Numbered from the stretch's first letter, positions 6,926 through 14,981 are shown. The stretch: 15,255 nt of DNA from Gammaproteobacteria bacterium (GCA_020445165.1 JAGRHE010000048.1:1-15255); one strand, 5' to 3'. Numbers and translations are program-made. Notes: a model not told the origin generated them from the sequence alone.

Positions 6926-7369
6926 CTGGCCGCAACAGCGGTACCGACCGGTTGAACCGTCATTCAAGCTAATAAGTAACTGCCGGACCAGACCGCCAAA
7001 AACCCTGCAGGTAGCTAATGCGCACTCCGGTCACATAAGCATGACGATTGATGCGCCTCACAATCTCAACCGCCGCGAAAACCGAAGCGCCCCACTCTCT
7101 TACCCCACAAACATCTAACCGACTGATTTGCGCAAGCCTTTGACTTCTTCCCGAAACTGAACGCCTTCGTTTCTCAGACTTTTGGAAGGCTAATCCTTTC
7201 AGCCACCGTCCCAGCAAAAGGTTAGGCCAGAAGTGTCGGCTGGAATGGTTTTTCTACGGAGTCAAGTAAGTGTGTACAAGAGCGGCTGCTGAATTCGCAG
7301 ACGGCTACGAGAATCACCTAACGCAGGATGAATTGATGGTTTCCCGCCTATACTCCCTAGCGGCGGTCA
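6926..7369. other. intergenic region without a recognisable gene
   Basis: This stretch is less GC-rich than its neighbours and lies between two convergent units. An 89-codon plus-strand frame (6849-7118) overlaps the previous stop, crosses the hairpins and shows no motif or ribosome site. The minus-strand frames are likewise unconvincing. Just past the stop of the TIR gene there is a weak stem, CCGCC / GGCGG, with a 13-base loop. Confidence 0.4.
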
Positions 7370-9076
7370 TCAGGGCAGTTTGTGGATTCTGTACTCCGGA
7401 GAGATTTTCCCAGGGCTAACGGCGAACACGCGTCCATCGCCGCTGATACCGGAACCTACGACACCCAGTCCTTCGATAACCTTCCCATGCTCTTGCATGA
7501 TGGAACCCACCTGCACCGAAGATGTTCGAACGTTCTCCTCGAATGAGCGCGAATTAGCGTAGCGGAGATCGACCGCGCGCCAAGCGTCGCCAGGTTCCTG
7601 CCAGGCGGCATAGATGGCCTTCTGGCTTCCATCGGCCGTATCGCTGAGTGGACTCGCCAGCAGCACGAGAACCGGGTCGACGCCTTCGATGCTATGGGAA
7701 TCGACAACCGCAATCAGCAACAGCGCAGCCTCGAGCGAATTTGCATTGCCGCGTTGCAGGACCTGGGAAGGAGGAGCGATGTACTGTCGCGGCATATCGG
7801 GAAAACGCACGGCATCCTCAAAGACGCGCACCTTTCCCCCCTCACCGAAGAGATCCCTGTAGCATGAGCCGATAGCATCGTCCTTTCTGAGCGGCACGCC
7901 CGCACCGTTCGGACTGCGGCACTGCCAGCCAAGCTCGGCAACCTCTTTGGGGGGCCTGATGGTCCACGCAGCGAGCGACGCAACTAGGTACTCTTTCTCA
8001 ACGGGCTCGCCGTCGCGCTTTTCCCCGGCCGGTCGCCTGAGATCCCAGGCGACCGTATAAGGTGGAACAATCTCGGTGATAATGCTGCCGACCTTGACCT
8101 GTGCCTGTTTCTCGTCCTCGACCGACCAGTGGATCTTGACCGGATACAGCATCTCCTTGGTTAAAAGCCGGAACTCCGGTTTGAAAGTCTGCTCAACCGG
8201 CTTGCCATCACTCGGCAGGCGAAGCGACAGCGAGTGAACGTCCATCTCGACATTCTCGGCGTCGTCGAAACGGACTTTGAGTCGTTTTGGATTGCCGCAG
8301 TCGTTAACGGCCGTCAACCTGAGCCAGTATGGAAAGTTCTCATGTCCAATCGAGTTGAGCAGGTAATGCGGTATCACATTTGGCGACAGCGCCTCGATCT
8401 TGACACAATCCCGCTCTCGCTCATGTAGCTCCGGCGCGATGGCCGCAGCAGTCAGAGGCGTGGTCTCCGAGAGCGGTGGCAAACTGACAGCAGGCTCCAT
8501 GCCTGGCGCCCAGATCATGATAGCGGCAACCACCGCGACCACTGTTATGGCAAGCATCGCCCAGTCGAGCGCTCGAAACCGGTGCTTCCTCGTCAAATGC
8601 CGGTGCACGACTGAAGGATGTACCGGCTTCCATTCCTTGTCAGCACGGAGGCGCGCGAGCAATTGCAACAGGCGCTCGGTCACCTCGTCCAGGTCGAGTT
8701 CATCGGAAATGACTAGACCCTGCTTCAGCTTCAATCCATAGAGGTTACCAGCCGCGCGCATTGCCGCTTGATCCAGGTAAAGCGGCACGACGACGTGACG
8801 TTCGCTTTTCGAGCGTCCCATCTCGATCGCCGAGCGTATCTCTTCGCGGACGTAATAGGATTCTTCGGCCTCGGCGGAAACCAGGATCACGCTGATCAGC
8901 GACGATTTCTGTGCCCGGACCAGCGCCAAGTCCCAATCATCGCCGAGTTCGATGCATTCGGCGTCGAGGAACACGCGCGCCTTGCCTTGTAGCCGGTCGT
9001 ACAAGTCGCGCGCGGTCTCCAACTCGTTCGATGGGTGTGCCAGAAAGAAGTCCCAGTCGAGGTGCTTGTCAGTCAT
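7370..9076 (-). CDS. transmembrane TIR-domain protein with large periplasmic domain
   Basis: The protein has 568 residues. Residues 6-145 form a TIR domain: WDFFLAHPSN, a VFLDAECIELGDDWD loop, SLISVILVSAEAEESYYVREEI, and VVVPLY. Glu79 in VREEI aligns with the helix glutamate that is catalytic in TIR NADases such as SARM1. A single helix at 172-190 (WAMLAITVVAVVAAIMIWA) follows a basic stretch (RKHRFR), predicting TIR inside and the C-terminus outside. The remaining 375 residues should be periplasmic. Within them, IAPPSQVLQRGNANSLEAALLLIAVV (433-458) resembles the core of a transglutaminase-like fold, but Ser447 stands where the catalytic Cys would be. The start overlaps the end of the upstream transglycosylase gene by 8 bases, so the two are almost certainly co-translated. 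TIR NADases act in phage defence; NAD cleavage by this one is inferred. Confidence 0.88.
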   Translation of the reverse strand: MTDKHLDWDFFLAHPSNELETARDLYDRLQGKARVFLDAECIELGDDWDLALVRAQKSSLISVILVSAEAEESYYVREEIRSAIEMGRSKSERHVVVPLYLDQAAMRAAGNLYGLKLKQGLVISDELDLDEVTERLLQLLARLRADKEWKPVHPSVVHRHLTRKHRFRALDWAMLAITVVAVVAAIMIWAPGMEPAVSLPPLSETTPLTAAAIAPELHERERDCVKIEALSPNVIPHYLLNSIGHENFPYWLRLTAVNDCGNPKRLKVRFDDAENVEMDVHSLSLRLPSDGKPVEQTFKPEFRLLTKEMLYPVKIHWSVEDEKQAQVKVGSIITEIVPPYTVAWDLRRPAGEKRDGEPVEKEYLVASLAAWTIRPPKEVAELGWQCRSPNGAGVPLRKDDAIGSCYRDLFGEGGKVRVFEDAVRFPDMPRQYIAPPSQVLQRGNANSLEAALLLIAVVDSHSIEGVDPVLVLLASPLSDTADGSQKAIYAAWQEPGDAWRAVDLRYANSRSFEENVRTSSVQVGSIMQEHGKVIEGLGVVGSGISGDGRVFAVSPGKISPEYRIHKLP

Positions 9077-11444
9077 TGCCGTGCACCCCGTCGTACAGAT
9101 CTATCGCGTCGGTGATCGCCACGTCCCGCATAATCCTGCGCGCAAAGTCACGCGCTTCCAGACCCCAGCTTTCCATCTCGCCACGGTCGATCTCGGGCAA
9201 GCGGAACGTCTCGATCATCAACTCGACGTCACCGAAACATCCCAGACGCGTCCAGCGATCGATCCAGGGCCGGACGCGATGATCTCCTGAATGATGCGCA
9301 AGAGCCGCCAACAGTATGTCGTTACCGAAATCGCGCAGCTTCTTCTCGCCGAACCAGCGCGCTCCCAGCGCAAGAGACTCATCCGCATCCAGCAGGTAAG
9401 CACGGCGGTCCCGGTGACCGCTGTTCGCCAGCAGTTGCCATTCTGCATCGGCCGCATTGAATGTGCTTTCGATGAACTGGAACAGACCCAATGCACCAGC
9501 AGGCGACATCGCCGCCGGATAAAAGAAACTTTCGTTACGCATCACGGCATACAGGATCTCGGGCATAACTCGGTAGCGCGATGCATAGTCCAAGAGTGCC
9601 CTTGGATAAACCTTTGGATAAGCCGCCCTCAGGTAGCCATCCTTTTCCATCAGCGTGGACAATCTGCCATGCGACGACCGGCTGACGCTGTGCACGAGGG
9701 TCATCGCCAATGGCCAGTCCGCGACCTCCTTGGCAACCCGCTCGCTCAGAGCCAGCGAAGCGTGCGGGTCATCCGTTGTATCAACCGCGGCAAGTGCGTC
9801 CTCTCGAATTGCAATCAATACGGCAATCCGCGTGAGCAGACCTTCTGCATCAAGTTCATTGGCCGTGAAATCCTCGATGCGTTTCGACGGTTGGACTGCA
9901 CGAAGTTGATCTTCTCCGGCCAGCGCATACCGATAAATGCCGAGACTAACCGCACCTTCAACACGCTGAATGTATCGGTTGGCGCTCTCATTCAGAGAGC
10001 GCGCGGGCACATGTTTCGCATAGGCGTCCTTGAGTTCGCGTCTTAGGCTTGCGTTCTGCGGCATCCGCTGCATCTTTGCAGACGGACCATCTGCGAGATG
10101 CATGCGGGCCCTTAACCCGTAGTAACCAAAAGGGTCATGCTTCGCCACTTCCTCGAATGCGGACTTTGCCTTTTGTGCGTGCTGTTGTGCCTCCATGATG
10201 CGTCCGTACCAGAACAACGCATCAGGCCGATATCTCGATTCCGGATTGTCTCTGGTGAACATCGCGAGCAGATCCGCCGCTCGGTCGAGGTCGCCACCTT
10301 CACTCCGTAGTATCAGGCCGATGGCCGGGAACATAACCGCCCTTGCCTGGTAGGTCTCCGATTGCGAGACCTGCATCAACTTTGCATACCAGGGCAGCGC
10401 CGCGTCGAGCCTGCCGACCATATGTTCACCACGGGCAAGCCAGTACAGCGCGTCGTCGACAAATGCGCCGTCCGGAAAGGCGTTGACGAGTTCGTGCAGA
10501 CTTTCCCGGTATGCCGCCTCGTCGGGTGCATGCAACAGGGCCTCCTGAAACATGGCCAGCGCGATCAGCGAATCTTTAGATGCGTAGCGTGCAATTTCCT
10601 TGTAAACGGCCGAGCGTGCATCGCTGTTGCGCGGAAACCGCAGGTGGCGGGCCAACAGGTACTTGGCCTCTAGGCCAACCTGCTCATCGCCGGATGCCGC
10701 CGCCTTTTCAAGGAGGGGTCGTGCCGACTGTTTGTCACCCAGCTGCGCCAAGCGGCGCCCCCTGGCAAGCGCGATACGATCCTCGGTCGCCAAGCCCTTG
10801 GCGATGACGAGTTCGTAGAGTCCTGATGTTTCGTCGGCAGGGCGGTCTTGCCTTAGCCGGGAAAGGTACTTGAGAAAATAGCTCGCGGCCTTGCCGTCCA
10901 AGCCAGAACGCTGCGCTTCCTTTGCCAGCGCGAGGAACAGCTCCTCTTCGAATAGAGGCAGACGTGGGAGGATGGGATGTGTCTCGAACACAGCGCGTGC
11001 GAGACGTCGTCGCAGCAACGTGTCGACAGCGTCGAACAGGCCAGCCATCTCTTCTGCACTGGACGTCTCAAGTCGCTTACTTACATCCAGCCATCGATAC
11101 AGTGCGAATGCGACAAAAGCGTTGTCACCCCAGGTATCCCGCTGACGGTCCGTAGCAGCAGTCTCGATTATCCGATGGTAGAGCGGCGCAGCTTCCGCCA
11201 GCATATCGGCCGCTCGCAGTGTCTCCGCTTTGAGGAACGTGAGCATCGGCCAGAGTGCTGCATCCTCGTCCGCGGTATCGAGTTTCTCGAGCAGGCCGCG
11301 AAATGTCTGCGTACCGTTGCGGTAAGCATTGGCATATGCCGCCGGTGTCAGGATCTGCTCGATCTCCTGTTGCGACAATCGATCGCTTGCAAGCACATCC
11401 AAGGTGCCAATCAACAAGCACAGCAGCCCACAAAAAAACTTCAT
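9069..11444 (-). CDS. exported TPR / Slt-type lytic transglycosylase
   Basis: The 791-residue protein starts with MKFFCGLLCLLIGTLDVLASD, a signal peptide. Residues from about 25 to 580 are a long TPR-like helical superhelix, for example ALYWLARGEHMVGRLDAALPWYAK and DALFWYGRIMEAQQHAQKAKSAFEEV. The C-terminus is an SLT domain with catalytic Glu638 in MRNESFFYP and the signature SPAGALGLFQFIESTF. Family members cleave peptidoglycan glycan strands to 1,6-anhydro-MurNAc ends in the periplasm. The usual A-Y-N-A-G motif reads LAHHSGDHRV here. The frame is open upstream to a TTG at 11609, but the ATG at 11444 puts the signal peptide at the N-terminus; its Shine-Dalgarno is weak. It overlaps the TIR gene by 8 bases and is longer than E. 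coli Slt70 (about 645 residues). Confidence 0.87.
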   Translation of the reverse strand: MKFFCGLLCLLIGTLDVLASDRLSQQEIEQILTPAAYANAYRNGTQTFRGLLEKLDTADEDAALWPMLTFLKAETLRAADMLAEAAPLYHRIIETAATDRQRDTWGDNAFVAFALYRWLDVSKRLETSSAEEMAGLFDAVDTLLRRRLARAVFETHPILPRLPLFEEELFLALAKEAQRSGLDGKAASYFLKYLSRLRQDRPADETSGLYELVIAKGLATEDRIALARGRRLAQLGDKQSARPLLEKAAASGDEQVGLEAKYLLARHLRFPRNSDARSAVYKEIARYASKDSLIALAMFQEALLHAPDEAAYRESLHELVNAFPDGAFVDDALYWLARGEHMVGRLDAALPWYAKLMQVSQSETYQARAVMFPAIGLILRSEGGDLDRAADLLAMFTRDNPESRYRPDALFWYGRIMEAQQHAQKAKSAFEEVAKHDPFGYYGLRARMHLADGPSAKMQRMPQNASLRRELKDAYAKHVPARSLNESANRYIQRVEGAVSLGIYRYALAGEDQLRAVQPSKRIEDFTANELDAEGLLTRIAVLIAIREDALAAVDTTDDPHASLALSERVAKEVADWPLAMTLVHSVSRSSHGRLSTLMEKDGYLRAAYPKVYPRALLDYASRYRVMPEILYAVMRNESFFYPAAMSPAGALGLFQFIESTFNAADAEWQLLANSGHRDRRAYLLDADESLALGARWFGEKKLRDFGNDILLAALAHHSGDHRVRPWIDRWTRLGCFGDVELMIETFRLPEIDRGEMESWGLEARDFARRIMRDVAITDAIDLYDGVHGND

Positions 11445-11910
11445 GAGGGCAAGCCGCGGGCGCCAGCGACGCTGGAGCGCGTCGCTAGGCGTCGCAACGC
11501 GCAGCGCAAGATCAGTTGCAATAATGCGGGTCAGACCAGATGATTCGACGACAGAACGCACACGACTTCCCAGTCTTGATTCGACTAAAAATTGATGGAT
11601 TACCGCCAACTGAAATGATAGGTCTACGCTAAAACGGTTTGTTTGATCTGCATCGCGATGACGGTGGGAGCCGAGCTACGCACGGGAGGTAGCGCCGGTG
11701 TCGACAATGCCGCCATTATTCGTCAGATCAACCCTGCACCAGCAACTGCAGCGTGGACAACCACCCAGGGAAAAGGCGAGGTAAGAAGTTCACTTGGGAA
11801 AGAACCCAGATCCGAACGATTCGCTCGTCAGCGGCTTCGATCTATATCGAATAGCACCTCTCAGCTCGTCGAACTATCGATTTCCCTGCGCCGGATCAAC
11901 CGCGAAACCC
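11445..11910. other. upstream region of the transglycosylase-TIR operon, no recognisable gene
   Basis: No convincing gene was seen. The transglycosylase frame stays open on the minus strand to 11609, and a 96-codon plus-strand frame (11643-11933) runs into the transposon end without a motif. A TATCAT that could serve as a -10 box for the minus-strand operon lies near 11625-11630, but no matching -35 box was found. Confidence 0.4.
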
Positions 11911-11926
11911 GGATCAGAGAACAATT
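11911..11926 (-). repeat. inverted end of RayT-type element 1 (downstream end)
   Basis: GGATCAGAGAACAATT here is the inverted copy, with one mismatch, of the 16-mer at 12523-12538. The two bracket the Y1 transposase relic, as expected for REP/RayT-associated element ends. Confidence 0.65.
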
Positions 11927-11929
11927 CAG

Positions 11930-12438
11930 CTAATCTTGCCGTTCGCTTCCTGTCGCGCCCAGGCGTCGGTACTCGTCGTGCAGGCAGAGCGTTTCGTCGA
12001 CCGCACCCCGGGCATTGGCGCCATAACTCGATCAGCGATACTTGCCCGGGTGATCGACCATCCCCGCCCGCACCGGGATGAGTTCGATGCACTCAGCAAA
12101 TAGCGTTCACTCTGGACCAAGCTGGCCTTGAAGCGTCCCTCCCACAAGGGCCCGCTGCGCCGGCATTCCCTGTTGACGTAGCGCACGTATCGCCGCCCAA
12201 CAGATTGCATGACCTCGGACAGCGCGTTTTCCCGGTCCGGCGTCATTAGCAGGTGGACATGGTTGGTCATCAGCACATGCGCGTGGATGCGGCCACCGAA
12301 CTTGTCGGCTGCGGCGCGCAAGGATTCGAGGTAGTAGAGATAGTCGCCTTCGGCGAAGAAGCAGGCTTGGCGATTGTTCCCACGCTGTACTACATGCTGG
12401 GGCACGCCGGGCAATTGAAATCGAGGTTTCCGTGACAT
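11930..12438 (-). pseudogene. Y1/IS200-like REP-associated transposase (RayT), frameshifted and truncated
   Basis: The first 115 codons from the ATG at 12438 are an intact Y1_Tnp N-terminus. They include PGVPQHVVQRGNNRQACFF, the HUH motif in LMTNHVHLL (His60, His62), the candidate nucleophile Tyr84 in VGRRYVRYVN, and GPLWEGRFKASL. Family members are single-strand DNA transposases or REP-processing enzymes. Near 12092 the homology jumps frame. The new frame reads CIELIPVRAGMVDHPGKYR, then a TGA (12034-12032) where the family has Trp, then SSYGANARGAVDETL and HDEYRRLG, ending at TAG 11932-11930. The usual C-terminal 60 or so residues (compare the fragment at 13205-13607) are missing, because the element end follows directly. 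Three independent lesions make it inactive. Confidence 0.88.
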
Positions 12439-12522
12439 CGTCTTCCCTGACGATTCGTCTCCAAATGCCGCCATGTTAATGGAAATCGTGCGCTGACCCG
12501 GATATCGCGCCCTATTGGCTAA

Positions 12523-12538
12523 AATTGTTCTCTGACCC
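12523..12538 (+). repeat. inverted end of RayT-type element 1 (upstream end)
   Basis: AATTGTTCTCTGACCC is the partner of the 16-mer at 11911-11926 (one mismatch, similar flanks). It lies about 85 bases upstream of the transposase start and defines an element of roughly 630 bp. Confidence 0.65.
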
Positions 12539-12570
12539 TGTTTTCACGGTTTTCAGAATTTTCTCTATCC

Positions 12571-13205
12571 TCAGGCCCTCAGCGGTAGCAAATCTTTCTC
12601 AAAAGATTCTTTGAACCGCTGCTGCATCTTTGGCGACTGGATTACCTGCTTACCATACTCGGAAATATTGTAGGTCACGGTGGTATCAGACCATTTCATG
12701 GCTAGCCCCAGGTGAGCCAAGTACAGTAATCCGTACCTTACTGCCCGTATCCATCCCCGCATTTCGGCATCGCTCATTTCTTCCTGCATACCAGCTGATT
12801 GAGCCATGGCTTTACCATAAAAGTCTGAAAGCACCCATTGATCATCCCGTTCCAGGCACCTGAGAATGAGGAAAAGGTCTGGTGTCAAGGTGTCTTGTGG
12901 AACGTTTTCCGACAAGCCCTGTATGGTTTCAATTACCCTGCGGGCATCTCGAGTCCAGAGTTCTTTCCCGGAAACTGCACAGGCAACTGCGCCTCTCGGA
13001 CCGCCGCCTCAGCGAGCGAGACAATCACCTGCTTACCCGCCCCCCAGAATGCACCCAGCTCGGCCATACACCACGCTGAGTCCACCGAGCATTTGGTTGC
13101 CAGAAACACGCAGGCCTCACAGGTACGGACCAGCTGATCAGCGAGCGATTGGCCGATCGCCATGACCTGAGGATCCCATCGCTTTATCCCGTTTCTGTCC
13201 AGGGA
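12571..13205 (-). pseudogene. TIR-domain gene (TIR_2 type), N-terminally truncated and frameshifted
   Basis: Two minus-strand frames join into one protein. The upstream frame, from about 13205 to 12968, reads WDPQVMAIGQSLADQLVRTC, EACVFLATKCSVDSAWCMAE and LGAFWGAGKQVIVSLAE. This matches the second half of a TIR domain, with Glu in the WCMAEL helix. At CCGGG (12965-12969) the frame would need one more G. After that shift it continues as GKELWTRDARRVIETIQGLS and then as SENVPQDTLTPDLFLILRCL, an uninterrupted 114-residue helical tail rich in charged residues ending at 12571. Read alone, the tail frame (12915-12571) could still start at its ATG. The first half of the TIR domain is lost where a RayT fragment abuts at about 13200. 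It is probably the remnant of an intact TIR effector. Function is unknown; most TIR proteins of this type are predicted NADases. Confidence 0.7.
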
Positions 13206-13607
13206 AAGGGAGGACTACATGCCAGGCTGCCATCGCTACATCGAGCTCAACCCGGTGCGCGCCGGGATGACCGAGCATCCGGCCGAGTACCGCTGGTCGA
13301 GCTAGGCGGCGAATGCCCAAACGGACACCAACCTGCTGCTGACGGCTCACCCGCTGTACCTGGCGCCCGCCCCAATCCCGAGTCTCGATGCGAGAAATAT
13401 CGCGAGCTGTTCAGGGCTGAACTCGATCCTGGGCTGGTCGACGAGATTCGCCTGGCTACAAACGGCAACTACGCACTTGGCAGTACCCGCTTCCAGGCGC
13501 AGGTCGAGCGGGCGCTGGGGCGACGTGCGACCAGGGGCACCTCGGGACGACCGTGTCATCCGGCCGGTTCTCGTGACCGAAGACCAAAACCGTGGTCTGT
13601 CCCCTAA
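13205..13607 (+). pseudogene. 3' remnant of a second Y1/RayT transposase
   Basis: The segment encodes the C-terminal half of a RayT protein in two frames. The first reads CHRYIELNPVRAGMTEHPAE and YRWSS, then a TAG (13303-13305) where the family has Tyr, then AANAQ. After a frame change near 13360-13385 the other frame gives CEKYRELFRAELDPGLVDEI, then RLATNGNYALGSTRFQAQVE and RALGRRATRGTSGRP. The reading frame closes at TAA 13605-13607, inside the terminal motif of the element. The N-terminal HUH and Tyr region is absent. The fragment abuts the TIR relic at its 5' side, so insertion or rearrangement here is the probable cause of that gene's truncation. Confidence 0.82.
13586..13606 (+). repeat. 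RayT-type element end, 21-bp motif, copy 1
   Basis: The motif contains GTGGTCTGTCCCCTA and closes the RayT remnant. Its inverted copy, with one mismatch over 21 bases, is at 15110-15130 on the far side of soxXA. Confidence 0.7.
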
Positions 13608-13646
13608 TATTCAGTACGCGTCAGCGCGCGACTGCCGGGCGACGCA

Positions 13647-14423
13647 TCAATAACGTACGGCCGGCGTCTCTATCGGCAGGCCGTTGGAGCGGGCGCTCAG
13701 ATAGTATTCCAGCAACTTGATCTCTTCTGAATCGTCGGGAAAGGGCTCCGCCCGCATCAGGTCCAGGCACTGGGTGATGCGCAGGTTCAGGTTGGCCATT
13801 TCGCCGGTGCCCAGCCGATAGGCCGGAAAGCCGTTGGACTGCCCCTGCGAGATCTTCTGGCCACGCACGAACTGGCCGGCATAAACCGTGTGGCAGATAT
13901 GGCAGGACATGTCGATCAGGCCGTAGCGTGTCTCGTAGAGTGCCTCGCCGCGTTTGAGCAGCGCCTGGATCTCGGCACCTTCCGTCTGCACGTTCACTGG
14001 CACACCCTGCGCGCGGTTGCGCACGAAGGTCTCCAATGCCATCAGGTCGGGGTGGTTCACCGGCAGGGTGTCATCTGCGATCCTGCTGCGGCAGTCGCTG
14101 ATGCGGCGCTGAAGCGAGATGATTTCTTTCTTTTCTGCATCGTAGATCGGGTAGCTGGCGATCCGCTGCACGTCGAGTTTCTCACCGTCGTCGCCGTGAC
14201 ATTCGGCGCACGTCTTACCGCCCGCAGTAACAGGCGTGGTAAAAAGTTCGGCGCCCCTTTCCACCGCGATCAGTCCGGGGTTGGCGAATTCATCATCCTG
14301 CATGGCGCGGGTTTCGTCCTTGACGAAGGCATAGCCCGACAGTTTCTCGGCTGCAGCGTACTGGGCGAGGCTGGCGCCGAGCACGGCACAGATCATCATT
14401 GTTGTTATGCGCATCGTGATCAT
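13647..14423 (-). CDS. soxA: SoxA, dihaem c-type cytochrome of the thiosulfate-oxidising Sox system
   Basis: The 258-residue protein has a signal peptide (core MMICAVLGASLA, cleavage near YAAA-EK). Two haem-binding motifs are present, CAECH (72-76) and CHICH (174-178). Cys111 in RRISDC and Cys219 in LRITQC match the distal cysteine ligands; Cys219 is the active-site persulfide cysteine of SoxA. KISQGQSNGFPAYRL and the C-terminal SARSNGLPIETPAVRY are also typical. With SoxX it forms the periplasmic SoxAX complex, which oxidatively attaches thiosulfate to the SoxY cysteine. Both haem sites are kept, so this is the dihaem type. The ATG overlaps the soxX stop as ATGA (14423-14420), indicating coupled translation; a second ATG three codons on is possible. 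No soxYZ or soxB gene is in the window. Confidence 0.95.
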   Translation of the reverse strand: MITMRITTMMICAVLGASLAQYAAAEKLSGYAFVKDETRAMQDDEFANPGLIAVERGAELFTTPVTAGGKTCAECHGDDGEKLDVQRIASYPIYDAEKKEIISLQRRISDCRSRIADDTLPVNHPDLMALETFVRNRAQGVPVNVQTEGAEIQALLKRGEALYETRYGLIDMSCHICHTVYAGQFVRGQKISQGQSNGFPAYRLGTGEMANLNLRITQCLDLMRAEPFPDDSEEIKLLEYYLSARSNGLPIETPAVRY

Positions 14424-14905
14424 TTCATTGTCATCAAAAAGGCAATGACGTCCTCGACCTGCTGGGCCGTCAGAAAGGTGCGCCCCTCGAACATCTTCGC
14501 CGGGCGGTTGATTTTGGCTGGATCACGGTAGTAACCAGGCATGATCGATGCCGGGTTGAACGACTTGGTATCCACGACGCGCAAGCGGATGTAGCCCTCC
14601 GGATAGCGCCCGCCGATGCCCGCGAGTGACGGGCCGATCGTGCCGTAACCCTCGACATTGTCCAGCGGCATGACATGACATGCGACGCAGTTACCGCGAT
14701 TGCCGTCGGTGGCGATGGCGCGACCGCGCACCGGGTCACCGTGCAGTCCGCACAGCGGTTCGTTGATCGCCAGGTCCGTCTGCTGCCAGTGGCAGTAGGC
14801 TTCAGCAGGCAGGGGTTGGGAAGTTGCAGTGTCGGCGGCCGTGACGACGCCATTCAAGGCGAGGCCCAGGCTTGTCACGACGGTGAACTTGGCGGCTTTA
14901 CGCAT
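14420..14905 (-). CDS. soxX: SoxX, monohaem c-type cytochrome of the Sox system
   Basis: The 161-residue protein has a signal peptide (KAAKFTVVTSLGLALNGVV, cleavage near TAA-D). One haem-binding motif, CVACH (73-77), is followed by GTIGPSLAGIGGRY, and Met122 in ASIMPGYY is the expected axial ligand. The C-terminal helix LTAQQVEDVIAFLMT is typical of small class I cytochromes. SoxX receives electrons from SoxA in the periplasm during thiosulfate oxidation. Cys38 and Cys52, ahead of the haem motif, could form a disulfide. GGAG lies 5 bases before the ATG at 14905. It is the first gene of the soxXA operon. The upstream region carries three direct repeats that may be operator sites. Confidence 0.95.
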   Translation of the reverse strand: MRKAAKFTVVTSLGLALNGVVTAADTATSQPLPAEAYCHWQQTDLAINEPLCGLHGDPVRGRAIATDGNRGNCVACHVMPLDNVEGYGTIGPSLAGIGGRYPEGYIRLRVVDTKSFNPASIMPGYYRDPAKINRPAKMFEGRTFLTAQQVEDVIAFLMTMK

Positions 14906-14944
14906 GGGTGCTCCATCAATGTCGGGTCGACTGATCTGTACCGA

Positions 14945-14981
14945 CTTATTCGGTCCGGCTGATTCGGTCTGGCCTGATTCG
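14945..14981. promoter_or_regulatory. three direct repeats upstream of soxX
   Basis: On the plus strand the octamer CTKATTCG (K = G or T) occurs at 14945-14952, 14959-14966 and 14974-14981, with periods of 14 and 15 bases. The repeats lie 40-76 bases before the soxX start codon, a usual place for operator or activator sites. The binding protein is unknown; repressors of the SoxR type control sox genes in other bacteria. Confidence 0.4.

Noticed and set aside
6849..7118. 89-codon plus-strand frame after the small exported protein
   Set aside because: It overlaps the previous stop, runs through strong hairpins, has no ribosome site and shows no conserved pattern.
11445..11609. 55-residue N-terminal extension of the transglycosylase
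   Set aside because: It would bury the signal peptide, starts at TTG without a ribosome site and is Arg-rich without recognisable homology.
11643..11933. 96-codon plus-strand frame between the operon and the RayT relic
   Set aside because: It has no ribosome site or motif and it ends inside the transposase relic.
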